Shown: piece after piece, positions 40,545-49,660 of the stretch | Position numbering within the stretch: the first letter of the stretch is position 1 | Layout of the letters: each line of letters begins with the position of its first letter | Origin: Sinosporangium siamense | GTDB taxonomy: Bacteria > Actinomycetota > Actinomycetes > Streptosporangiales > Streptosporangiaceae | Reading direction: 5' to 3' | NCBI RefSeq assembly: GCF_016863435.1 | Contig: NZ_BOOW01000020.1 | Location: forward strand, 248,001 to 312,000 | DNA: 64,000 nucleotides | The notes under the pieces: model-generated | Told to the model about the DNA's origin: nothing | Seen by the model: the letters and a program-made list of their open reading frames with translations, nothing else | Database searches by the model: none | Made by a program: the position numbers and the translations under genes

Positions 40545-41238
40545 GCCGAACCGTGAGCTTGTCGTGCCGCTACCCGGCGGTCACCACCACCGGCAGCACG
40601 GGCCGACCTTGTTCGCACGCCCGATCCAGGCTGGCCGGCAGGCCGCCCCGCCAGCGGCCCAGCGCGTGGTCGGTGGGATCGGGTCGCGCCCCACCGGGCG
40701 GTTGGGCCTGCAAGCCCCGGCGTGTGCGGACCCCGGCGGCGTGCCGGTGGGGCCGGCAGACCGAGGAGTTCACTGCGACCCGCCAGGCGATCGGTCCGGA
40801 CACGTGGGCCGCGGGCTGCAGCCCGGTGGCGATCCGGTGCCGGGCGCCGGCGCGGTGCCATCGGCGGAGCAGGGTGCGGACCGCCTGCCGGGATCCGTAG
40901 CACTCGGGCACGTCACGCCAGGGCGCTCCCACGCGCTTCCGCCACCTGATCGCGGCCGTGACCGCCTCGGACTGCGGCGCGTCCCCGCGCTGCCCGGCGG
41001 TCACCGCCACCGGCAGCATGCGCCGGCTCTGCCCGCACGCCAGGTGCGGCTGCCGCTTGGTCTGCTTGGAGGGTCGTTCTTCGCCGCCGGGAGCAGCGGC
41101 GCCAGGGCCGTCCACTGGGCATCGGCGAGGTCGAACCGCCTCGTCACCGCCAAGTTGGCCGCGTGATCTCCGGTGTTCGGGTTCTTCTTGGTCGTTGAAC
41201 GCTCTGCCGGAGATCTCTTTGTTCAGGGGCCGCGACAC
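40545..41238 (-). pseudogene. Chimeric, truncated IS5-family transposase remnant
   Basis: On the minus strand RPSKQTKRQ, IRWRKRVGAPWRDVPECYGSRQAV, VNSSVCRPHRHAAGVR and LDRACEQGRPVLPVVVTAG match successive pieces of an IS5-group transposase. Two defects are clear. The first is an insertion of about 30 codons (LACGQSRRMLPVAVTAGQRGD) after KQTKRQ, which is itself a copy of the catalytic LACEQGRPVLPVVVTAGQRGD stretch from another element. The second is a TAG where the conserved Gln follows VTAG, after which homology ends. No terminal inverted repeats are evident. Inactive. Confidence 0.75.
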
Positions 41239-41254
41239 ACCGCTAAAGCTGGCC

Positions 41255-43246
41255 CTACGTGAGGTAGCGGTTTCTTCCCCTTCGGATCAGGTGGGCTAGG
41301 GCTCGGGCGCCGGGGAGGTGTCTGGCGAAGCGGCGGAAGGCGGTGTCGCGGGTGAAGAGGGAGCGTTGGGTGGGGTCGACCGCCGCGGTGGGGCGGACTT
41401 CGACGCGGGAGCCGCGGCCGACGAGGAGGCCGAAGCGCAGGCCGACCTCTTTGCCTTCGACGCGGAGGAGTGGGGTCCAGGCGCCGGCGCCGAGGAAGCC
41501 GTCGGCGGCGAAGCGGCGGATGGGGAGTTTGGCGATGAGCTGTCCGGGCAGCCGGCCGGGCACGCCGGGTTCGACGAGAGCGGGGGCGGAGACTTCGCGG
41601 CCGACGCCGAGGATTTGGCGGAAGGCGAGCTCGACGGGTGGGCCGCCGCTCGGCGGGACGTATGGCACGGGCACGACGACATAGACATATCCATCGCGGC
41701 GGGTGACGGAGGCGCCGAGGGACACGAGGGCGATGGATTCGGCGAAGGAGCGGGGCTCGACGCACACCCCGAACTCGCCGTCGTCGGACCAGCAGGGCAC
41801 GACGAGCCGCCGCGGATAGTCGGCGAGCACGCCGAGGCACTGCAGGGGGGTCTCGGCCCGCTGCACGCGGGTGCGGGCGTGGTGGCCTCCGCCGTACATC
41901 CGCACGTGGACCTCCCACAGGCCGGCGGGCAGGGGGTTGCCGACGGCGGCGCAGCCAACGTCGAGGCGGGCCTCGCCGGTGACGCGGATGCGGATGCGGT
42001 CGCCGTCTGGGAGGTGGGTGGCGCGGCAGTCGACGGGCAGCATGTAGATCACGCCGCTGTCGACGTGGCGCACGTAGACCTCGACGCGGGAGCGGGCGAC
42101 GGCTTCGGTGACGTCGGCGACGTCGGTGGTGATGATGCCGCGGTCGAGATGGACGGGCGGCTCCCAGAACACGCGGTCGCCCTCGACGCGGAACCGCTGC
42201 GGCACTCCGCCGTGGCCGATGACCTCGACGTCGAGCCGCATCACCAGGATGTCGCCCTCCCATCGCACCTCGCACAGGTCGGCGGCGAGCTGGGTGGCGC
42301 GGGAGGCGCGGGCGAGTGTGGTGATCTGGTCGAGCCGCCCGGCGCGCAGCAGGGCGGACATGGCCCGGAAGTGCACGGGCAGGTGCGCGTCGATCTGCGG
42401 CGGGAAGCGCTCGGCCACGAGGTCGCGGTAGGGCGCGTATATCGCGTATCGCTCGTGGGAGGAGGTTTCCACGCGCGGGTTGAGGAAGGCCCGCAGGACG
42501 ACGGTCCGCAACCAGTGGGAGTAGATGCGGTCGCGGTGCCGGCCGGGCTCGGTGTGGGCGTCGACGATGTCGAGGAGGGTGCGCAGCTCGGCGGCGGTGT
42601 CGGCGGGCCGGGCGGCGAGTGGCACGGCGGGCTCGCCGAGATGGCAGCAGATCTGGTCGGCAAGGACCGTGATGATCTTCGCGGTGAGATAGGCGTGGAC
42701 GGCGAAGGCCTGCTCGGCCACGCGCCCGCCGGATTCGTCGAACCGCAGGTGCTGGGTTTCGAGGAACTCCTTGCGGTAGAGCTTGTGCGGGGTGAGCAGC
42801 GTCAGCAGCTTGTCGCGCAGGATGTCGGCCCGCTCGCGGTTGCCGGAGAAGGCCGCCTGCGGCGGGCCCTGCTCGCGCACGAGCCGCCCCACGACGACGT
42901 CGGCGTCGGTCTCCACCGCCCGGAGGTGCAGGCGGCGCAGCGCGCCCCGGTCGAGCCGGTCGCCTTGGTCGAGGAGGTAGACATAGTCGCCCCGGGCGAC
43001 GGCGAGCCCGATGTTGCGGGCCCGCATGATCGAGTCGCCGGCCGGCAGGTGCAGCACCCTGACGTTGGGCCGCCCCGCCGAGATGGTGTCGAGCCGCTCG
43101 GCGGTGCCGTCGACTGAGCCGGTGTCGGCGAAGACGACCTCGTATTCCTCCTCAGGGAGCGATTGCTCCAGCACGGAGCGAATGCACGCATCCGCCGTGT
43201 CACCGGGGTTGCGGACCGGCACGACCACGCTGACCTTCACACCCAT
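41255..43246 (-). CDS. Family 2 glycosyltransferase with large C-terminal domain
   Basis: 663 residues. The N-terminal 220 residues are a GT-A family 2 domain (VSVVVPVRNPGDTADACIRSVLEQ, FADTGSVDGTAERLD, MRARNIGLAVARGDYVYLLDQGDRLDRGALR). The remaining 430 residues are beta-rich with no motif I recognise, comparable in length to TarS-like teichoic acid glycosyltransferases. Probably glycosylates a cell-wall polymer. ATG 43246. The adjacent gene encodes a peptidoglycan lytic enzyme. Confidence 0.8.
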   Translation of the reverse strand: MGVKVSVVVPVRNPGDTADACIRSVLEQSLPEEEYEVVFADTGSVDGTAERLDTISAGRPNVRVLHLPAGDSIMRARNIGLAVARGDYVYLLDQGDRLDRGALRRLHLRAVETDADVVVGRLVREQGPPQAAFSGNRERADILRDKLLTLLTPHKLYRKEFLETQHLRFDESGGRVAEQAFAVHAYLTAKIITVLADQICCHLGEPAVPLAARPADTAAELRTLLDIVDAHTEPGRHRDRIYSHWLRTVVLRAFLNPRVETSSHERYAIYAPYRDLVAERFPPQIDAHLPVHFRAMSALLRAGRLDQITTLARASRATQLAADLCEVRWEGDILVMRLDVEVIGHGGVPQRFRVEGDRVFWEPPVHLDRGIITTDVADVTEAVARSRVEVYVRHVDSGVIYMLPVDCRATHLPDGDRIRIRVTGEARLDVGCAAVGNPLPAGLWEVHVRMYGGGHHARTRVQRAETPLQCLGVLADYPRRLVVPCWSDDGEFGVCVEPRSFAESIALVSLGASVTRRDGYVYVVVPVPYVPPSGGPPVELAFRQILGVGREVSAPALVEPGVPGRLPGQLIAKLPIRRFAADGFLGAGAWTPLLRVEGKEVGLRFGLLVGRGSRVEVRPTAAVDPTQRSLFTRDTAFRRFARHLPGARALAHLIRRGRNRYLT

Positions 43247-43407
43247 GCCGCCAAGCGTGCGACGCGCACGCCCGCGGGGCACTCAGGCTTGCCGTATCCA
43301 GGGACAAGCGTGACCGGCGACGGGTCCCTCTTCACCCTTGTCCGGCATCTCCATGGCGCTGGATTGCCATCCCAGGAGATCCCGTTCGAGAAGAGGGCTC
43401 TCCGCCC

Positions 43408-44112
43408 TTAGTACCACCCCACGCGCTGGGAATGACCCCAAGCACCACACGGCGAGCCGTAACGACCCTTGATGTAGCCGAGCCCCCATTCGATCTGGGT
43501 GGCCGGGTTGACCTGCCAGTCGGCGCCGGCGCTGGCCATCTTGGTGCCGGGGAGCGACTGGGGGATGCCGTATGCACCGCTGTAGCGGTTCATCGCGCGC
43601 TCGTTCCAGTTGCTCTCTTTTTCCCAGAGTTTCTCCAGGCAGCCCCACTCGGCGGCCCAGCCGCGAGCGGCGTTCATCCTCTGGCCCAGCGCCTTGTTGC
43701 TGCCGGGGTCGGGCTTGGAGCCCGGCGGGAAGCTGAAGCCGCCGCCCTTGGGCGGCTCCTCCGGAACGTAGACGGGGCTGAGCTTGCGCTTCTGGCCGTC
43801 GCGGCCCTCTTTGAGCTCGTCGGCGCGCAGCGCCTGGGCTGCCTGCGCCTTCAGAATGTCCACCTCGGGGTCGGGCGCGAAGGGGTCGCCCTGCCCGCTG
43901 AGGCCGGCGAGCTCTTGCAGCGTCAGCGGCGTGCGGGGGGCGTTGGCGTTGTCGATCGCGGTGTTGACCACATAGACACCGCCGCCGACCAGGACGACCA
44001 TCGTCGTGCCGAAGATGATCGCGCGCTTGGGCGTCAACCAGGAGGAGCCTGGCCGACGGGAGCCCCGGCGGCGACCTCGGGGGCTTGCGGGCTGCTGTGG
44101 ACCTGAATTCAC
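43408..44112 (-). CDS. Secreted lytic transglycosylase
   Basis: 234 residues: a basic N-terminus, one signal-anchor helix (about 31-53), a linker, and a C-terminal SLT-like domain of about 90 residues with KLWEKESNWNERAMNRYSGAYGIPQSLPG (catalytic Glu in KESNW) and QIEWGLGYIKGRYGSPCGAW. Cleaves peptidoglycan glycan strands. GTG 44112. Its 5' region is shared with afsQ1 and carries a CRP-type box and two strong hairpins. Confidence 0.85.
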   Translation of the reverse strand: MNSGPQQPASPRGRRRGSRRPGSSWLTPKRAIIFGTTMVVLVGGGVYVVNTAIDNANAPRTPLTLQELAGLSGQGDPFAPDPEVDILKAQAAQALRADELKEGRDGQKRKLSPVYVPEEPPKGGGFSFPPGSKPDPGSNKALGQRMNAARGWAAEWGCLEKLWEKESNWNERAMNRYSGAYGIPQSLPGTKMASAGADWQVNPATQIEWGLGYIKGRYGSPCGAWGHSQRVGWY

Positions 44113-44181
44113 GACCTATGAGCTTGCCGTGAGGAGGGGGGTGGTGCGCAACCGGAACGTGGATTTCTCCTGGGGGATTAA

Positions 44182-44205
44182 TGACCTAACTTCCTGGTTA
44201 GGTCA
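44182..44205. promoter_or_regulatory. Nine-bp stem hairpin in the transglycosylase leader
   Basis: TGACCTAAC (44182-44190) and GTTAGGTCA (44197-44205) are perfect complements with a 6-base loop. In the minus-strand transcript it sits about 70 bases before the GTG start of the transglycosylase gene; could be an operator or an RNA structure. Confidence 0.45.
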
Positions 44206-44220
44206 CATTTCTTGGAGTGG

Positions 44221-44236
44221 TGTGATTTTCATCACA
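44221..44236. promoter_or_regulatory. CRP-type box
   Basis: TGTGATTTTCATCACA matches TGTGA-N6-TCACA exactly. Actinobacterial Crp proteins use this consensus; M. tuberculosis Crp activates the cell-wall gene rpfA from such a site. Lies about 110 bases before the transglycosylase start and 116 before afsQ1. Confidence 0.6.
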
Positions 44237-44242
44237 TTGCCC

Positions 44243-44279
44243 GGCTCACCCTTCGTACCCCCGCACCGAAGGGTGAGCC
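44243..44279. promoter_or_regulatory. Thirteen-bp stem inverted repeat
   Basis: GGCTCACCCTTCG (44243-44255) pairs perfectly with CGAAGGGTGAGCC (44267-44279). It lies between divergent genes, so it is not a gene terminator in the usual sense. It could attenuate the leader of either transcript. Confidence 0.5.
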
Positions 44280-44323
44280 CACGCCAGGATCTCGATACGA
44301 GGTGCAGGTTCCGTTCGCGCCAC

Positions 44324-44339
44324 GTCACAGTTCTGTGAC
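44324..44339. promoter_or_regulatory. AfsQ1-type binding site
   Basis: GTCACAGTTCTGTGAC is a perfect palindrome that also fits GTnAC-n6-GTnAC, the reported Streptomyces AfsQ1 consensus. It ends 12 bases before the afsQ1-like start, which points to autoregulation. Confidence 0.6.
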
Positions 44340-44351
44340 AGGTAGGGGTTT

Positions 44352-45053
44352 GTGGTGGAGTGGAACAATAATGACCGCGTGGCAGGCATCCTCCTGGTCG
44401 AAGACGACCCTTCCGTTCGCACGGCACTTGAACTCGCCCTGAGCAGGCAAGGCCACTCGGTGACGGCGTACGGCACCGGCGAGGAGGCCCTCGACCACGT
44501 CAGGGCGCGGCGCCCCGAGATCGCGATCCTGGACGTCATGTTGCCAGGGATCAACGGCGTGGAGGTATGCCGGAGAATCAGGAAACTCGATCAACTCCCC
44601 GTGATCCTTCTCACAGCACGCGGTGACGACCTCGACATCGTCGTCGGCCTGGAGGCCGGAGCCGACGACTACGTGGTCAAGCCCGTCGAACCACGTGTCC
44701 TCGACGCCCGGATCAGGGCGGTTCTACGCCGGGTGGAGTCGACCGCGACCGACCGCATCTCCTTCGGCGACCTCGTCATCGACCGGGGAGCGCTCAAGGT
44801 CAGCCTGGCCGGCCGCGAGATCCACCTCACCCCGACCGAGCTGCGGCTGCTGCTTGAGCTGGTGCGCCACCCCGGCCAGGTGCTCAACCGCCGCTATCTG
44901 CTGCGCGTCATCTGGGACCACACACACGCGGGCGACTCGCGGCTGGTCGACACCTGTGTGCAAAGGGTGCGCGCCAAGCTGGAGAAGGTGCCCGCCAATC
45001 CAACCTATATCCAGACCGTCCGCGGCTTCGGCTATCGGTTCAGCCCCCCGTGA
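44352..45053 (+). CDS. afsQ1: AfsQ1-like response regulator
   Basis: 233 residues. Receiver domain with acidic pocket EDD near 17-19, phospho-acceptor Asp61 (AILDVMLPG), Lys110 (DDYVVKP); C-terminal OmpR/PhoB winged helix (LTPTELRLLLELVRHPGQVLNRRYLLRVIW ... TVRGFGYRF). Stretches such as RIRKLDQLPVILLTARGDD and RVLDARIRAVLRR match AfsQ1 of Streptomyces closely. It should respond to the AfsQ2-like kinase encoded next. GTG 44352 or 44355 with AGGGG upstream. No sigQ gene is adjacent. Confidence 0.85.
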   Translation: MVEWNNNDRVAGILLVEDDPSVRTALELALSRQGHSVTAYGTGEEALDHVRARRPEIAILDVMLPGINGVEVCRRIRKLDQLPVILLTARGDDLDIVVGLEAGADDYVVKPVEPRVLDARIRAVLRRVESTATDRISFGDLVIDRGALKVSLAGREIHLTPTELRLLLELVRHPGQVLNRRYLLRVIWDHTHAGDSRLVDTCVQRVRAKLEKVPANPTYIQTVRGFGYRFSPP

Positions 45054-46462
45054 ACACGCTGCGGCAGCTCTTCCCCACCGGTCTGCGCGTCCGCCTCGTC
45101 ATCACCTTCACGCTCGTGGCGGTGGCCGCCTCCGCATTGGTCGCGAGCATGGGATATGAGCTGGCCAAGAACGCCCTGACCAAGCGTACCGAGGACGTGG
45201 CCGTGACGAGTGTGGTCACCGTACTCGAGCGCATCACCGTGCCGCTCGGGTCGCTCTGGCCTGGCGAGCTGCCGCCGACCGCGCAGGACCTGGAGGAGCT
45301 GCGGTCCTCCCTCGGCGGATCCGGCCGGCAGGTCGTCATGGAATATGCCGACAACGTGTACGGCGCAGGCACGCTGACCATCGAGAACGTCCCCAACGAG
45401 TTACGGGCCCGGGCGGCCTGGCGGCTCGTCACGCAGCGGGTGCGGGTCGGCGACAACTTATGGTTGCTCATCGGCACACAGGTGCAGCGCACCGCACGCG
45501 ACGGCGAGGTCCAGCCCACCGGTCTGAAGGTCTTCGTCTTCGTCTCCCTGGAGGAGGAGCAGCGCCTGCTCAACGAGCTGCGCAGCTCCCTCGCCACCGC
45601 CGGCGGCATCACGCTGCTCATCGCGCTCACCGGGGCGTTGTTCTCCGCGCGGCGCGTCCTGCTCCCCGTGCGGCGGCTCCGCGACGCGGCCCGCGCGCTC
45701 GGCGCGGGCCACCTCAACACCCGCCTGCCGGTGCGGGGCCGCGACGAGCTCGCCGAGCTGACCGCCACCTTCAACGAGACGGCGGCGGCGCTGGAGAAGA
45801 GCGTCACCGAGCTGCGCACACTGGAGGCCATCGCCCGCCGCTTCGTGGCCGATGTCTCCCACGAACTCCGCACCCCGCTCACCGCCATGACCGCGGTCAC
45901 CGAGCTGCTGCTGGAGGAGGCCGAGCGCCTGCCCGACGCGCCGGCGGAAGCCGTACGCCTGGTGGTGCACGAGGTCGAGCGCCTGCGCGTGCTGGTCGAG
46001 CAGCTCATCGAGACCAGCAAGTTCGACTCGGGCGCCGCCACGTTGAGCCTGGAGACGGTGAACGTCGCCGAGGTCGTCTTCGATTCGCTGGAGGTCAGGG
46101 GATGGACCGACACCGTGAAGCTGGACGTGCCATCCGAGATGACCTTCAATCTGGATCCGCGGCGCTTCGACGTGATCGTGGCGAACCTCGTGGGCAACGC
46201 CCACCGGCACGGCGCGCCCCCGATCGAGTTGCATGTGCGCGAGACACCCAACGGGCTGGAGCTGAAGGTGCGCGACCACGGCGACGGCATCCCCCCTGAG
46301 GCGCTCGGGCGGGTATTCGACCGTTTCTTTAAGTCGAAGAGCGTAGGAAGCGGCCTCGGCCTCCCGATCGCCAGATCCAACGCCCAGCTCCACGGAGGAA
46401 CGATCTCGGTGAGAGTCCAGAAACCCGGCACACTTTTCACAGTCTGGTTGCCGCGCACATGA
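45050..46462 (+). CDS. afsQ2: AfsQ2-like sensor histidine kinase
   Basis: 470 residues. Two membrane helices (about 15-35 and 183-200) flank an extracytoplasmic sensor of about 145 residues; HAMP (200-255), HisKA with FVADVSHELRTPL (His271), then an HATPase domain with NLVGNAHRHG, DHGDGIPP and GSGLGLPIA. The GTG start overlaps the regulator stop by 4 bases, so the pair is translationally coupled. Confidence 0.88.
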   Translation: MNTLRQLFPTGLRVRLVITFTLVAVAASALVASMGYELAKNALTKRTEDVAVTSVVTVLERITVPLGSLWPGELPPTAQDLEELRSSLGGSGRQVVMEYADNVYGAGTLTIENVPNELRARAAWRLVTQRVRVGDNLWLLIGTQVQRTARDGEVQPTGLKVFVFVSLEEEQRLLNELRSSLATAGGITLLIALTGALFSARRVLLPVRRLRDAARALGAGHLNTRLPVRGRDELAELTATFNETAAALEKSVTELRTLEAIARRFVADVSHELRTPLTAMTAVTELLLEEAERLPDAPAEAVRLVVHEVERLRVLVEQLIETSKFDSGAATLSLETVNVAEVVFDSLEVRGWTDTVKLDVPSEMTFNLDPRRFDVIVANLVGNAHRHGAPPIELHVRETPNGLELKVRDHGDGIPPEALGRVFDRFFKSKSVGSGLGLPIARSNAQLHGGTISVRVQKPGTLFTVWLPRT

Positions 46463-47097
46463 GCCCCTCCCCCGCGTTCCGCCTGTCACGTGCCACCATC
46501 GGATCCGGCCTGCTCAAGCTCGTGATGCCGGCGCGGCGGAGGGAGATCAGACGGCGGGTCGCGCCGCCTGTGGCGATGTTTCTGGTGCTGGGAACGTTCC
46601 TCGGATGCGGCGTGCAGCCGACCGACCCGGTGGAGCGCGGTGTGGCGCCCGTCATCGTCGCCGAGCCGCGGCTCATCACCATCTATCTGTTACGCGGCGG
46701 CCGTCTGGTGCCGGTGCCGGTCTATGTGCAGTCGACCGCCATAGAGGATGTCATGGCCACCCTGTTCGAGGTGGGTGAGCAGCCGCCCGGGGAGAAACTG
46801 ACGAGCGCGCTGGACGGGCTCACCCACCGGGAGAGCAAGCTGAGCAGATACGGCGCGTTCGTGCGCAACGACCCGGATGTGGCCTCGGGGCTCCGCCTCC
46901 ACGTGTCGGTGGGCGGCGTGCGCCCGCTGACCCGCACCGCGCTGGCCCAGATCACGTGCACCGCGCGGGGCGTGCGGGACGAGATATGGGTCGTACGGAT
47001 CACTCAGGTGGACAGGGGCAAATCACGGTCACTGGGGGAGCACATCTGCGGCGCGTTCCACGATCTGGCGCAACCGGGCACCGAGCTCCCCCCGTGA
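46459..47097 (+). CDS. GerMN-like lipoprotein of the afsQ operon
   Basis: 212 residues. A basic N-terminus, a hydrophobic stretch and VLGTFLGCGVQ give a plausible (not ideal) lipobox with Cys near residue 51. A domain of GerMN/spore-germination type size follows (ITIYLLRGGRLVPVPV ... VMATLFEVGEQPPGEKLTSAL). The ATG overlaps the kinase stop by 4 bases. A secreted protein is encoded beside afsQ2 in Streptomyces too, so it may be a sensory partner. Confidence 0.72.
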   Translation: MSPSPAFRLSRATIGSGLLKLVMPARRREIRRRVAPPVAMFLVLGTFLGCGVQPTDPVERGVAPVIVAEPRLITIYLLRGGRLVPVPVYVQSTAIEDVMATLFEVGEQPPGEKLTSALDGLTHRESKLSRYGAFVRNDPDVASGLRLHVSVGGVRPLTRTALAQITCTARGVRDEIWVVRITQVDRGKSRSLGEHICGAFHDLAQPGTELPP

Positions 47098-47147
47098 CCG
47101 CTCCCAAGACGAGTCGAAGGACGGCGGACGACGTCAGAGGCCTGGGA

Positions 47148-48533
47148 TCAGAGGCTGACGTCCTCCAGCATCTCGGTGACGAGGGCCGCGATGGGCGACC
47201 TTTCCGAGCGGGTCAGGGTGACATGGGCGAACAGCGGATGCCCCTTGAGCTTCTCCACCACGGCGACCACGCCGTCGTGCCGCCCCACCCGCAGGTTGTC
47301 GCGCTGGGCGACGTCGTGGGTGAGCACCACGCGCGAGTTGGCGCCGATGCGGGACAACACGGTGAGCAGCACGCCGCGCTCAAGTGACTGGGCCTCGTCC
47401 ACGATCACGAAGGCGTCGTGAAGCGAGCGGCCGCGGATGTGGGTGAGCGGCAGGACCTCCAGCATGCCTCGCTCAAGGACCTCCTCGATCACCTCGGGTG
47501 TGGTGACCGCGCCGAGCGTGTCGTAGACCGCCTGCGCCCAGGGGCCCATCTTGTCGTTCTCCGAGCCCGGCAGGTAGCCGAGGTCCTGCCCGCCCACGGC
47601 GTACAACGGGCGGAAGACCACGACCTTGCGGTGCTGGCGGCGCTCCAGCACCGCTTCCAGGCCGGCGCAGAGCGCGAGTGCGGACTTGCCGGTGCCGGCC
47701 CTGCCGCCGAGGGAGACGATGCCGACCTCGGGGTCCATGAGCAGGTCCAGGGCGATGCGCTGCTCGGCAGAACGGCCGTGCAGGCCGAACACCTCGCGGT
47801 CGCCGCGCACCAGCTTCACCGACTTGTCGGGCAGCATGCGCCCGAGCGCCGAGCCCTTGGCCGACAGCAGCCGCAGGCCGGTGTGGCAGGGCAGGTCGCG
47901 GGCCTCCTCGATGTCGGCGGTGCCCTTCTCGAAGAGTGCCGCGATGTCGCCGGCGGCCACCTGGAGCTCGGCCATGCCGGTCCAGCCGGACTCCGCGACG
48001 AGTTCGGCGCGGTATTCCTCGGCGGCCAGGCCGATCGAGGCGGCCTTCACCCGCATGGGCAGGTCCTTGGACACGAGCACCACGTCGCAGCCCTCGGCCG
48101 CCAGGTGGCGGGCCACAGTCAGGATGCGGGTGTCGCTGTCGCCGAGCCTGAACCCGACGGGCAGGATCGAGGGGTCACTGTGGTTGAGCTCCACCCGGAG
48201 GGTGCCGTCGCCGACGGGCATGGGCCCGTCCAGCCTGCCGTGCCGGATACGCAGATCATCGAGGTAACGCAGCGCCTTGCGGGCGAAGTATCCGAGCTCG
48301 GGATGGTGCCGTTTGTTCTCGAGCTCGGTTATCACGACGATGGGCAGGACCACGTCGTGCTCGGCGAACCTCGTCAGCGAGGCCGGGTCGGCGAGCAGGA
48401 CGGATGTGTCCAACACGTAGGTTCGCCGCTGTGGTGCGCGGCGCCGGGACGACGACTTGCGGGCGGTCGGCCGCTTGGCTACCGGCGACGACTGCTCACT
48501 TGAGGACGACGGGATGGTCGAGGACACTGCCAC
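47148..48533 (-). CDS. PhoH2-type PIN domain/PhoH ATPase fusion
   Basis: 461 residues. A Ser/Arg-rich N-terminus, a PIN nuclease domain (about 38-190: [12 protein letters not shown] with Asp42, [10 protein letters not shown] with acidic residues, [14 protein letters not shown]), then a PhoH-family ATPase (Walker [16 protein letters not shown], Walker [10 protein letters not shown]). In mycobacteria PhoH2 is a sequence-specific RNA helicase/nuclease acting in stress. GTG 48533 chosen from GGGGGAG upstream; the open frame extends to 48605. Rv1095 position. Confidence 0.92.
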   Translation of the reverse strand: MAVSSTIPSSSSEQSSPVAKRPTARKSSSRRRAPQRRTYVLDTSVLLADPASLTRFAEHDVVLPIVVITELENKRHHPELGYFARKALRYLDDLRIRHGRLDGPMPVGDGTLRVELNHSDPSILPVGFRLGDSDTRILTVARHLAAEGCDVVLVSKDLPMRVKAASIGLAAEEYRAELVAESGWTGMAELQVAAGDIAALFEKGTADIEEARDLPCHTGLRLLSAKGSALGRMLPDKSVKLVRGDREVFGLHGRSAEQRIALDLLMDPEVGIVSLGGRAGTGKSALALCAGLEAVLERRQHRKVVVFRPLYAVGGQDLGYLPGSENDKMGPWAQAVYDTLGAVTTPEVIEEVLERGMLEVLPLTHIRGRSLHDAFVIVDEAQSLERGVLLTVLSRIGANSRVVLTHDVAQRDNLRVGRHDGVVAVVEKLKGHPLFAHVTLTRSERSPIAALVTEMLEDVSL

Positions 48534-48842
48534 GCGATCTCCCCCGGGCGCCTGGTAGGGGCGCCCTGCCAGATGAGGTGGTGAGCGGACCGGACCCGCG
48601 CGCACGCCCGTGCCTGCATAAGGCGGCGCCGGATCCCGGCCCCTCTTGGCAGATCGTGGCGCAAAGGCGGGCCCTCTCCGGAGTAGCCGGTCGATGCCCG
48701 GCTACGTCCTACGGTAGGTCCTGTAAGCCCCATTCCCAAGAGGTCAAGCCTGACCGAAAGGGGGTGTTCACGTGCCGTTTCCGGCCCATTGCCGGGATAG
48801 GACGGACGTGTTTCGGGTGCGTCAGCCTTCGGGATTTCGGCT
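48534..48842. other. Intergenic region between phoH2-like and prenyl transferase genes
   Basis: 309 bases. A hairpin GGGCGCC-N7-GGCGCCC at 48546-48566 lies in the phoH2 leader. Nothing else is convincing; no promoter boxes could be assigned. Confidence 0.4.
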
Positions 48843-49604
48843 TCAGGAGCCGTACCGCCGGTGCCGCGCGCCATATGAGCGGATCGCCCGCAAAAAATCA
48901 ACTCTGCGGAAGTCAGGCCAGTAGGCCTCGCAGAAGTAGAACTCAGAGTGGGCGCTCTGCCAGAGCAGGAATCCGGAGAGTCGCTGCTCCCCCGACGTGC
49001 GGATGACGAGATCCGGGTCGGGCAGGCCACGCGTATAGAGATGCTCGGCGATGTGCTCCACATCGAGGACCTCGACGAGGTCCTCGATGCTCGCGCCCCT
49101 GCTCGCATGTTCCTGGAGCAGAGAACGCACCGCATCAGCGATCTCACGTCTTCCTCCATACCCAACTGCCACGTTCACAATCAGGCCAGGACGGTGCGAT
49201 GTCGCTTCTTTGGCATATTTCAGGACACGTGCGGTCTGGTCGGGCAGAAGATCAAGGGCCCCCACGGGGTTGATGTTCCAGCCGGAGTCGACGAGCTCCT
49301 GGACCACATCCTCGATGATCCGCATGAGAGGCTCAAGCTCGTCTTTGGGCCGCTCAAGGTTGTCGCTGGACAGCAGCCAGACCGTGACCACCTCGACCCC
49401 GGCCTCGCTGCACCACGCCACCAGCTCGCTGATCTTGTCGGCGCCCTTGCGGTGACCTCGGCTGACGTCCTTGATGCCCATCGAGCGCGCCCAGCGGCGA
49501 TTGCCGTCGACGATCACCGCGACATGGCGAGGGATCATGGCCGGTGTGAGCTTGGCCTCCAGCCGACGCTCATACAACCGGTACACCAGCTCGCGCACGC
49601 CCAA
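48843..49604 (-). CDS. Cis-prenyl transferase (UppS family, short-chain type)
   Basis: 253 residues. VAVIVDGNRRWARSMG (catalytic Asp and Arg), SRGHRKGADKISELVAWC, and the C-terminal LPDPDLVIRTSGEQRLSGFLLWQSAHSEFYF motif of cis-prenyl transferases. The Rv1086 equivalent makes Z,E-farnesyl diphosphate, so this may be the short-chain enzyme rather than undecaprenyl diphosphate synthase. TTG 49604 preceded by GGGAGGGA is my choice; GTG 49598 is close behind. Confidence 0.9.
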   Translation of the reverse strand: MGVRELVYRLYERRLEAKLTPAMIPRHVAVIVDGNRRWARSMGIKDVSRGHRKGADKISELVAWCSEAGVEVVTVWLLSSDNLERPKDELEPLMRIIEDVVQELVDSGWNINPVGALDLLPDQTARVLKYAKEATSHRPGLIVNVAVGYGGRREIADAVRSLLQEHASRGASIEDLVEVLDVEHIAEHLYTRGLPDPDLVIRTSGEQRLSGFLLWQSAHSEFYFCEAYWPDFRRVDFLRAIRSYGARHRRYGS

Positions 49605-49660
49605 TGGAGTCCCTCCCCTCGGCGCCCTCTCCTGCCCAAAAGAGCGGCGCTGACAGGCAA

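Noticed and set aside
44113-44351. A c-di-AMP (ydaO) riboswitch before the lytic transglycosylase.
   Set aside because: Strong hairpins exist, but I cannot place the conserved ydaO core elements.
48479-48618. A short minus-strand frame overlapping the phoH2 start, a possible PhoAT antitoxin.
   Set aside because: Arg/Pro-rich with no ribosome site; no similarity that I can support.
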